A stretch of 64,000 nt of DNA, taken from the NCBI RefSeq assembly GCF_036634175.1, contig NZ_JAZIFX010000001.1, positions 7,812,001-7,876,000 of the forward strand, written 5' to 3'. This document shows, one piece after another, positions 57,334-64,000 of the stretch. The position numbers and the translations under genes were made by a program. The notes under the pieces were generated by a model, which saw only the letters and a program-made list of their open reading frames with translations, made no database searches and was not told the origin of the DNA. The first letter of the stretch is position 1. The number at the start of each line of letters is the position of its first letter. Source of the stretch: Streptomyces sp. P9-A2 (GTDB lineage Bacteria > Actinomycetota > Actinomycetes > Streptomycetales > Streptomycetaceae).

Positions 57334-57885
57334 TCAGACCCGGTCCGCCGCACCGCGGAAAAGGCCCACATAGGGGACGCATGCTCTCAAGAAAGCTAAT
57401 TCTGCGGTGCGAGCCAGTCCAGCCCTGTATCGGTGAACCACCTCACAAGCGCTGCACCTCTGCTTCCCGGCAGTGGTGAGGTGCCGGGGGATGCGGCGGC
57501 GTGCCGACCGGGTCCACTCCGGGCGTCGAAGGCGCAGCAGGTGGATGTTCAGCAGCGAGTCCAGATGCACCACCGACGCCGGCCCCGGATCCCGCTGCCC
57601 GGCCTTCCACCGGGCGGCGTACTCCTCGCACCGCATCGCCCCGTACGTCGCGATCCGCTCCGCCTTCGCCCGACCCCGTGGCGCGGCCTTCTTCGCGTTG
57701 CAGACCTCCGTCAAACGCGCGATGGCTTTCTCCCAGGTCGCGAACCCGGACTCCTTCACGTGCTTCCCGGCCGCAGATCGATACCGGACCTTGTCCGGGT
57801 GAGGGAACTTCGACCACCGCGACCGAGGATGCCCACACTCCTTGAAGAACGATTTCCTCCCACGAACCAGGGCAGCGGAACTCAC
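57334..57885 (-). pseudogene. Tyrosine integrase, N-terminal fragment
   Basis: The frame reads SFFKECGHPRSRWSKFPHP, YRSAAGKHVKESGFATWEKA and NAKKAAPRGRAKAERIATYG, then EYAARWKAGQRDPGPASVVH, LDSLLNIHLL. This is the AP2-like arm-binding and SAM-like N-terminus of a phage-type integrase. After LLNIHLL the expected core-binding sequence is replaced by an Arg-rich frame, so a frameshift or deletion occurs near 57545. The catalytic domain is absent. Confidence 0.78.
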
Positions 57886-58224
57886 GGTTGCTGATTCCTC
57901 CAGGCCCGACGCCGACAGTTTGCTGACCGGCGGAGAGAGTGCGGGCCTGTGCCTGGTTCGCTACATCAGCGTGAGGTTGGAAAGCGCTCACCGGATCGAG
58001 TGACTTGGGCTGTTCCTGCAAGGAGGGATCGCTGACCGATGCGAGGGCAGGCGGCCTCCTGGGCCTCACAAGCTGCCTCGGCCTGGGCGTCCTTACGGAT
58101 GACGCTTTCCGGGGGAACCTTCAGGACGGGACGCCGAGGTGAACGGCCACCGGTGTTCGTCCGTACCCCACTGAGGACGTCAACCCGCCGATACGGGCGG
58201 AACCAGCCGAGACGGAGAAGGTAC
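57886..58224. other. Intergenic stretch before the lipoprotein gene
   Basis: About 340 bases with no gene or RNA I can support. No tRNA-like attachment site for the truncated integrase is visible here. Confidence 0.5.
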
Positions 58225-58713
58225 GTGCCCCAGCCACAGCCCCGAGAACGCGCCGGCATCGCCCCACTTGCCGCTTCCTGGGGGCGTACTGCCGCACTGG
58301 CCGGAATGCTGGCTCTTCTGCCCTTGACCGCCGCCTGCAGCGCAGGCGGAGAGACGGAAGCCGACAACAAGCCGTCAAAGGCTTCGGCGTCGGCCGCAGC
58401 GGTGGTGGCCCCGGCGAGGATCGAGGTCATCGCCAACCTGACGGGCTGCAAGGCGAACATCCGCGTCGAGGCCGAGGAACTGCGCGAGGGGATATGCCAC
58501 ACCGAGCAGGGTGACTACCTCATCACGACCTTCCCGGAGGAGAAGTACAAGCAGACCTGGTTGGAGACCGCCAGGGTGTACGGCGGTACGTACCTCGTCG
58601 GCAGCCGTTGGGTCGTCAGTGCCGAACCGAAGATGCTCGAGCCGCTGCGGAAGAAGATCGGCGGAAATATCCAGCGGCTCCAGGGCTTCGGTCCTACGCC
58701 GGGTCCGTCGTAG
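58225..58713 (+). CDS. Putative lipoprotein
   Basis: A 162-residue protein. The GTG at 58225 follows GGAGAAGG. A signal peptide (ALAGMLALLPLTAAC) ends in a lipobox with Cys at about residue 37. The mature part has CKANIRVEAEELREGICHTE and YLITTFPEEKYKQTWLETA, with two Cys that may form a disulfide. The family is hypothetical actinobacterial; no function is assigned. A longer frame from 58039 adds Arg-rich sequence unlike a signal peptide. Confidence 0.72.
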   Translation: MPQPQPRERAGIAPLAASWGRTAALAGMLALLPLTAACSAGGETEADNKPSKASASAAAVVAPARIEVIANLTGCKANIRVEAEELREGICHTEQGDYLITTFPEEKYKQTWLETARVYGGTYLVGSRWVVSAEPKMLEPLRKKIGGNIQRLQGFGPTPGPS

Positions 58714-58751
58714 GACCGAACGAGGCCTCGCCACCGCACCCGCGTAGGCCC

Positions 58752-59003
58752 TTACCTGATCTCTGCCGTCTTCGAGACGGTGACCTGGTCGATGCCGGAG
58801 ACCCGCCCGGTGGCCTTCATCGTCCAGGTTCCGGCGATCGGGAGGGTGAGCGTGTCGGTGCTCCAACAGCCGCTCCGGTCGGCGAGCTCGGCGTCGAGCG
58901 GGCCGATGCGCTGCTCGGGCAGGGTGAAGGACAGGCGCAACTGGTCGAGCAGCGTAGTGGTGGCCATCCCGGGCATGAGGGAACCGTCCTTCGCCTCGTG
59001 CAT
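58752..59003 (-). pseudogene. C-terminal fragment of a copper-resistance/FixH-like domain protein
   Basis: 83 codons read RLSFTLPEQRIGPLDAEL, then TDTLTLPIAGTWTMKATGRV and SGIDQVTVSKTAEIR. This resembles the beta-sandwich that ends actinobacterial CopD-type copper-resistance proteins. There is no signal peptide or membrane part upstream, and the flanking sequence is noncoding. It is a remnant or a very short domain protein. Confidence 0.6.
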
Positions 59004-59049
59004 CGAACCGTGGCCCCTCCACGCCGTGGGGCCCGGCTGGAGGTCTTGT

Positions 59050-59391
59050 TCAGCCTCCAGCCCTCCAGCCCTCCAGCCGGCCCGGCATCATGCCGCGCTG
59101 CGTGGCCCGGGTGTCGATGATGTCGTGGGCGAGGGTGCGGACCTCCTGGTCGCCGGTGGGGTCACGAACGATGAACGACATCTCCACCGCCTGCCGGCGG
59201 TGCACCGACATGTCCCGGGAGAACCCGGCCTCCGAGGACGCCGTGCCGGGCGTCGAGGTATTCGCCGTACCCTCCGCGGTTCGCCACCACAGGGCGAGGG
59301 CGGCGAGGACCAGGAGCACGACGCCCACGGCGACCAGGACAGGCGTACGGCGGACGGCGAAGCTGTTGCCCGCGGCTTCGTGGGCTTCCAT
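59050..59391 (-). pseudogene. DUF305 family protein, truncated at the C-terminus
   Basis: The ATG at 59391 opens MEAHEAAGNSF, a membrane helix (TPVLVAVGVVLLVLAALALW), then GFSRDMSVHRRQAVEMSFIV and ATQRGMMPGRLEGW. DUF305 proteins have a HHxxAVxM motif; the first His pair is HR here. The family normally continues for another 80 or more residues with a second copper-like motif, which is missing. It abuts the previous remnant, so one deletion may have joined them. Confidence 0.7.
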
Positions 59392-59540
59392 GGACCGGCT
59401 GGCGAGCACGGCGATCCGGAGATGCGGCCGTGGATGCACCTGCCACGGCATGTCGTGACCATGCCGCTGTTCGACCTCGTCTGCCGGGACTCTCCGTATC
59501 CTTTGCGGCTTGTCTCTGTCGCTCTGACGGGGTCGCGTCC

Positions 59541-61286
59541 TCAGGGCTGACGCTTGCCCGGTGTCTTTTCGCAGGTGATCTCGTCACGTGGGGTGTAGTG
59601 CGTGCGGAACGGTTCCCGCTTCACTTCCCGGCCGCCGTCGCGGAAGACCCGCTGCACGGTGACGTCGAAGCCCTCGAGCGGGGTCTGCGGCACGCACTTC
59701 TCGGCGGTGCTCACCTTCTTGGCCGGCTGCTGCGCGTTGGTGCGCGGCCCCTTGACCGACGTGACCTCGTCGTACTTCTTGGTGCCGAGGAAGGTGATGG
59801 TCACCGAGGTGTCGGTGGACTCGGCCTGGAGGTAGAGGGCCTTGCCGGAGTCGTTGGTGAACCTCAGGTCCAGGCTGCCCCAGGCGACGGTGGCCTCGCG
59901 GCCCTCCGGGTAGCGCTCGATGTAGAAGGAGTGGGCGCCGTACTCGACGGGCTTGACCCCGGCGAAGAACATCGCGTTGAAGACCGTGGTGGCCACGGCG
60001 GAGACACCGCCGCCGGGTGCCTTGACGTACCGGTCGTCGAAGATCATGATGCCGTCGACGAAGCCGTTGGCCCGGGTGCGCTCGCCGACGGTCCGGTTGA
60101 AGCTCCAGGTCTCGTTCGGCATGACGACGGAGCCGTTGATGAGTTGCACGGCCCGGCCGACGTTCGTCGTGCGGTAGGCGGCCGGTTCGAAGTCGACGGT
60201 GAAGGAGGACATCTTCTCGGTCAGCCCCAGGCGTGCCGCGTTCTCGCGGGTGACCTCCGGCTGGATCTGTTGCGTGGTCACCTCGCCGGTGCGGGCGGTG
60301 CCCGACTTGGTGAGCAGGGGCAGGACGGCCTTGCCCAGGGCCTTGTCGGTGACCTCCACGCCGGGCCTGGCGTCGGCGGCCACCACGACCTTGTCGCCCT
60401 CGAGCCCCAGCCGGGCGTTTCGGGGCGTGGTGGGAAGGCCGTTCAGGACGCCTGTCACCGCGGGGGCGGCGCGCAGGCCCTTGCTGTCGAGTTTCGCTGT
60501 GAGTCTGCCGGCGTCGTCCGGCCGCATGGTCAGGTACTCGCCCAGCACGGCCGGGGGGAGCGTGAACCGCTGGCCGCCCGCGGTGAGCGTGACCGGTGCC
60601 GACATCGCCGGCTGCGCGAACTCGCGCACCGCCCGCCGCACCTCCTCCGCCGTGATCTTCGGCCTGGTCTCGCGTGCGGGCAGCACCGTGACCGAGTCCG
60701 CCGTGCCGTGCAGGAAGGGGGTGCGCAGGGCGCCGGTCGCGGCGTTGACGTCCAGCGCGTACCCGGTGCGCGGGGTGATCTGCTCGACCCGGCCGCCGGC
60801 GAAGGAGACGGCGCCGTCGCGGACCGTCTGGTCGAGCGTCTTCGCCAGCTTCCCGAGGGTGGCACGGGCCTTGCGCTCATCGATCCGCACGACCGGCTCG
60901 ATGTCACCACCGCCCGAGCGGAACAGTCCGCCGATCACGCTGACCGGATCGGCGCCGGTGGACGCCGCCTGCTCAAGGGTTTCCCGGACGTCGAAGGTGA
61001 GCCCCGCCTGCCGCGGATCGACCGCGCCCTCGCGGTCGCCGACCTGCACGGCCAGCTTCCGCGGGCCGGCCGCCGCCAGGTGCCGCTCCAGCTTGCGGGT
61101 GGCTTCCTCATGGGTCAGGCCCCCGATGTCCACGCCGCGCACCGTGGTACCCGCCTCGATCTCACCGCCGGTGAGCAGCAGTCCGGCGAGATACAGGCCG
61201 CCGATGCCGACGGTCAGCGCACCGCCCGCCAGGGCGGCGGGCGGGACAGAGGGCATCCGGGAGGTGGAGGGTATCCGGGGGCGCAT
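59541..61286 (-). CDS. VanW family protein
   Basis: A 581-residue exported protein with an N-terminal membrane anchor (PPAALAGGALTVGIGGLYLA). Two or more PG_binding_4-like repeats (GTTVRGVDIGGLTHEEATRK, then DPRQAGLTFDV) lead to the VanW domain (NVGRAVQLINGSVVMPNETW, FNRTVGERTRANGF, GGGVSAVATTVFNAMFFAG). Such proteins act at the cell wall, but no enzyme activity is established. The ATG follows AGGAG. Confidence 0.9.
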   Translation of the reverse strand: MRPRIPSTSRMPSVPPAALAGGALTVGIGGLYLAGLLLTGGEIEAGTTVRGVDIGGLTHEEATRKLERHLAAAGPRKLAVQVGDREGAVDPRQAGLTFDVRETLEQAASTGADPVSVIGGLFRSGGGDIEPVVRIDERKARATLGKLAKTLDQTVRDGAVSFAGGRVEQITPRTGYALDVNAATGALRTPFLHGTADSVTVLPARETRPKITAEEVRRAVREFAQPAMSAPVTLTAGGQRFTLPPAVLGEYLTMRPDDAGRLTAKLDSKGLRAAPAVTGVLNGLPTTPRNARLGLEGDKVVVAADARPGVEVTDKALGKAVLPLLTKSGTARTGEVTTQQIQPEVTRENAARLGLTEKMSSFTVDFEPAAYRTTNVGRAVQLINGSVVMPNETWSFNRTVGERTRANGFVDGIMIFDDRYVKAPGGGVSAVATTVFNAMFFAGVKPVEYGAHSFYIERYPEGREATVAWGSLDLRFTNDSGKALYLQAESTDTSVTITFLGTKKYDEVTSVKGPRTNAQQPAKKVSTAEKCVPQTPLEGFDVTVQRVFRDGGREVKREPFRTHYTPRDEITCEKTPGKRQP

Positions 61287-61822
61287 GGGTCTCCTGAACG
61301 GTCGATGTGACGTGCCCCCGATGTCACGGCACGGTGGGCGGAACAGCCGGCCAGGCTACGCACAACCGGGCATCAAAGGGTATATCCCAGGTCGTGTCGG
61401 GCGTTGTGGATCAGCGGCCTGATCGACGAGCTGAACGGCACCCGGAATGCTCGGCCGCCCGGCCCTCCGCCCGCAGACGGGCGGCCATTTTGGGCCGGCC
61501 CTGCCCCGGCCCACCGATTCTGGCCAGGGGCGACGGAGTGACGGGGTGACGCTTACCGCGCCACGCGCGTGGGCGTTTCACGCGCGTGGGGCGTTCCCGC
61601 TCGAGAGTGCCATGACAGTGGTCATGGGGAGGGCCTTTCGCGAGGAGCGCCGCCCGCCGTAGCGGGAGGAACGGATGACCCGGGATGTTTGTTTAATCTT
61701 AAACATGCCCGGCTGGTGGGGGCGGTACTCGTGGGATGTGGTGTGCCCCACGTGGCATGTGCTCGAGAAGGCACTGGACGGGTCGGGCCGGCAGTGGGCC
61801 GGTGAGGCTGCGGGCCGGGCGG
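61287..61822. other. Intergenic stretch with short repeats
   Basis: About 535 bases without a supported gene. CACGCGCGTGGGCG-type repeats occur at 61562-61594, and a perfect AT-rich palindrome at 61690-61705. One short frame (61569-61805) has no family similarity. Confidence 0.5.
61690..61705. repeat. AT-rich 16-bp palindrome
   Basis: TGTTTAATCTTAAACA is a perfect inverted repeat (TGTTTAA-TC-TTAAACA) in GC-rich surroundings, a composition typical of a regulator site such as a MarR or Rrf2-type operator. It lies about 120 bases past the FUSC stop and 400 bases upstream of the VanW start, so its target is unclear. Confidence 0.6.
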
Positions 61823-63049
61823 TCAGAAGCGGGGGAACCGGGTGGTGAGCGCGCTCTTCGTCATCGGCGTCACCGGTGTCATCGGTTCTGATGTCCCGGC
61901 GCGGTCCAGGTCGGACAGGAGCCGTTCCGCGTCGGTGACCAGCGATCCGTAGACGTGCCAGGCTCCGGGTTCGGTCAGGGCGCCATGTGCCACGAGTTCG
62001 GTCATGCTGTCATGCCAGTTCTGGGCCTGGTCGAGCGCGGTGCGCAGCCGTTTGCAGGCCTCGGTGTGCTCCGGATCGGCTGCCCGGTTCACTTCGGCGA
62101 AGTCCTCCACGGCCTGTCCGGCCAGCTCGAGCGTCCGGGCGTACTGGTCGGTGAACGACTGCCCCAGGCGAAAGTCGTCCCGGGACGCGTTCACGGTATC
62201 GGTCAGGGTCCGGGCGATCCCTCGCACCTGCAGTGATATGCCGTGCAGGACGAGGAGCGCATGGCCGCCGGTTCCGGGCCGCCGGGGCCCGTGTACGGAG
62301 CAGCGGAGGTTCCAGCGCAGGCTGTCCTCGGCCAGCCGCACGTGGTCCTGTGCTTCGGCGATCTCCTCCTCGAGCTGACGCGCTCTCGACAGCCAGACCC
62401 GCGCGTGGCTGGTCTGCTGGTGCTGGCGCAGGCCGCGGCCCATGTCGTACAGCAGCCTGCCGGTGGCCCGGGCCAGCCGGCGCACCGCGGTCCGGGAGTC
62501 GGCTACGTGCACGGGGGGCAGGATCAGGGCATGGACGGCCGTTCCCACGAGGGCGCCGGTCACGGTGGCCAGTGCCAGGAGGGCGAGGTCGCGCACCGGC
62601 ATCGCCGCCGCGGCCGTCAGGGTGATCAGCGTGGTCGAGGCGACCTGGAGACGGTCGTCGAAGGCGCGGCGTCCGCGGGCCACCAGGATGATGGCCAGGA
62701 CCGCCATGATGCTCCCGGCGGTGGGGCCCAGCCACCAGGCGGTGGCGAGGGCCAGGGTCACCCCGGCCACCTGGATCGCCACCCGGCGCGCGGCTTCGAT
62801 CATCGAGTGGCGCACCGTCGAGGTGTTGACCACGAGCAGGGCGGTGGCGACGGCCAGGAACTGGGGCCGCCCCTGCCCCCACGGGGCGGTCGCCTGCCAG
62901 GCGAGCAGAGCGGCGGTCAGGTTCTTGCCGCCGTGGGACAGGAGGTGCCCGCCCTGGCGGGCGGCCACGGATCTGACCAGGCGTGCCAGCGCCGGCCACC
63001 CGGGAGGCGGGGCAGGCGACCGCCCCTTCGAACTAGTTGAATGTTGCAC
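61823..63049 (-). CDS. FUSC family membrane protein (aromatic acid exporter-like)
   Basis: A 408-residue protein with about six N-terminal helices (LTAALLAWQATAPWG, FLAVATALLVVNTSTVRHSM, VAIQVAGVTLALATAWWLG, LALLALATVTGALVGTAVHA) and a long cytoplasmic helical C-terminal half. The family includes p-hydroxybenzoic acid and fusaric acid exporters. The GTG at 63049 lacks a clear ribosome binding site, so translation may start further in. Confidence 0.85.
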   Translation of the reverse strand: MQHSTSSKGRSPAPPPGWPALARLVRSVAARQGGHLLSHGGKNLTAALLAWQATAPWGQGRPQFLAVATALLVVNTSTVRHSMIEAARRVAIQVAGVTLALATAWWLGPTAGSIMAVLAIILVARGRRAFDDRLQVASTTLITLTAAAAMPVRDLALLALATVTGALVGTAVHALILPPVHVADSRTAVRRLARATGRLLYDMGRGLRQHQQTSHARVWLSRARQLEEEIAEAQDHVRLAEDSLRWNLRCSVHGPRRPGTGGHALLVLHGISLQVRGIARTLTDTVNASRDDFRLGQSFTDQYARTLELAGQAVEDFAEVNRAADPEHTEACKRLRTALDQAQNWHDSMTELVAHGALTEPGAWHVYGSLVTDAERLLSDLDRAGTSEPMTPVTPMTKSALTTRFPRF

Positions 63050-63273
63050 GAAATAAAGAATGCCATTTTCCGCCGGGTTTGACCAATAGTGTCCCCGCGG
63101 TCTTACGGGGGTGGGTCGCGTTGGTCGCGGCCGGGCGCGGCGCCCCGAGAGGCGGAGGGGCAGGCGTGGTCGAGGCGCGATTCCACCGTGATCGGAGTGG
63201 CTCGTGCTCGTGTCGCCTGTCCGCGGGCCTCAAGGCGGCCGGGCCGATCGCCTCCCACATGCGGGGGCGGTGG

Positions 63274-63882
63274 TCAGGCGGCGCGGATCGCGGAGACGTC
63301 GAACTCCAGCTTCACCTTCTCGCCGACCAGCACGCCGCCGGTCTCCAGTACGCGGTTCCAGGTCAGGCCCCATTCGGTGCGGTCGACTGTGGTGGAGCCC
63401 TCGAAACCGGCGCGCTCGTTGCCGAAGGGATCGGTCGCCGTGCCGGTGTGGGTCAGGTCCAGGACGACCGGGCGGGTGACGCCCTTGATGCTCAGGTCGC
63501 CGCTCAGGTGGTAGGTGTCCGCGGAGAGCTGCCGCACCGAGGTGCTGCGGAAGGACAGCACGGGGTGGGCCTCGGCGTGGAAGAAGTCGGCGCTGCGCAG
63601 GTGCCGGTCGCGCTGCTCCTGGCGGGTGTCGAGGCCGGCGGCCTTGATGGTCACGTCGGCGGTGGAGCGTCCGGGGCGCTCGCCGTCCAGGTACAGGCGG
63701 CCGTCGAAGTCTTCGAAGGTGCCTCGGACCTTGGTGATCATGGCGTACCGGGCGACGAAGGCGATGCTGCTGTGCGCGGGGTCAATGGTCCAGACGCCGG
63801 TCAACCGGGCGGTGACCGGTGCGGAAACCGAGTCGGTGGCCAGGGCGGGAGCGGTGGCGCGGTGGCGGTTGAGCAGGCCCAT
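63274..63882 (-). CDS. YceI family protein
   Basis: A 202-residue lipocalin-like protein: GVWTIDPAHSSIAFVARYAM, KVRGTFEDFDGRLYLDGERP, LSGDLSIKGVTRPVVLDLTH and LTWNRVLETGGVLVGEKVKL. YceI proteins bind isoprenoid-type lipids. No signal peptide is evident, so it is probably cytoplasmic, as in many actinobacteria. The ATG at 63882 follows AAGGACG. Upstream, TTGAGGTTTGAATCAATTCC (63929-63948) may hold its operator or promoter. Confidence 0.9.
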   Translation of the reverse strand: MGLLNRHRATAPALATDSVSAPVTARLTGVWTIDPAHSSIAFVARYAMITKVRGTFEDFDGRLYLDGERPGRSTADVTIKAAGLDTRQEQRDRHLRSADFFHAEAHPVLSFRSTSVRQLSADTYHLSGDLSIKGVTRPVVLDLTHTGTATDPFGNERAGFEGSTTVDRTEWGLTWNRVLETGGVLVGEKVKLEFDVSAIRAA

Positions 63883-64000
63883 GGGGTCGTCCTTCAAGGA
63901 GAGGGTGTGTTCCACTCCCCTCCAGCATGTTGAGGTTTGAATCAATTCCGGAGTGATTCCTGCATCCTCGACGGTCCGGCAGCCTGAGGACGACTTCCGC

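Overview
The window is high-GC DNA with strongly G/C-ended codons, frequent GTG starts, purine-rich ribosome binding sites and ATGA/GTGA/TGATG gene overlaps, typical of an actinomycete and most like Streptomyces. It carries about 45 intact genes among at least nine transposon or IS remnants, several truncated genes and a truncated integrase. That density suggests an accessory region (chromosome arm, island or large plasmid). No rRNA, tRNA or CRISPR array was seen.

Left part (1-24000). A TetR gene cut by the window edge faces a five-gene operon (SDR, metallo-beta-lactamase fold protein, alpha/beta hydrolase, PF10118 ferritin-like protein, PDR/VanB-type reductase) across a palindromic operator. 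A decayed IS5-family element follows. Next is a fructan-use locus: a secreted levanase-like GH32 gene broken by a nonsense codon, a frameshift and a complete 6083-bp Tn3-family transposon; a LacI regulator; an ABC sugar importer; a cytoplasmic GH32 enzyme; and the first 44 codons of a fructokinase cut by an IS3-family element that abuts an IS6-family fragment. The Tn3-family element has 38-bp ends, a 5-bp target duplication, a frameshifted transposase, a tyrosine recombinase with a putative recombination site, and a TetR plus F420-reductase-like cargo.

Middle (24000-46700). A 716-aa protein of unknown function is followed by a TPR protein/polyprenyl synthetase operon. Then comes a persulfide (Cst-type) regulon: DUF302 protein, MBL-rhodanese-rhodanese fusion, rhodanese, TauE exporter, CsoR-family repressor without the copper-ligand His, and rhodanese-DUF2892. 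IS remnants separate this from a three-gene redox-signalling operon (response regulator fused to a thioredoxin-reductase-like protein, cyclic-nucleotide-domain histidine kinase, UBP zinc finger). Next lies the most striking system, a two-gene RNA repair operon: RNA ligase-kinase, then a 967-aa fusion of MJ1316/DUF504, EEP phosphatase, 2H phosphoesterase and a eukaryote-like poly(A) polymerase. A protein with the AGN motif of contractile-injection-system cargo follows, between IS remnants.

Right part (46800-64000). A cobalamin riboswitch precedes a BtuFCD-type importer and a [2Fe-2S] ferredoxin. A truncated reductase abuts a crcB-DUF190-crcB fluoride-export operon. A formamide module (FmdB, AmiS/UreI channel, formamidase) diverges from an NAD formate dehydrogenase, which would take formamide to ammonia, CO2 and NADH. 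The end holds a truncated integrase, a lipoprotein, two truncated genes, and VanW, FUSC and YceI family genes.
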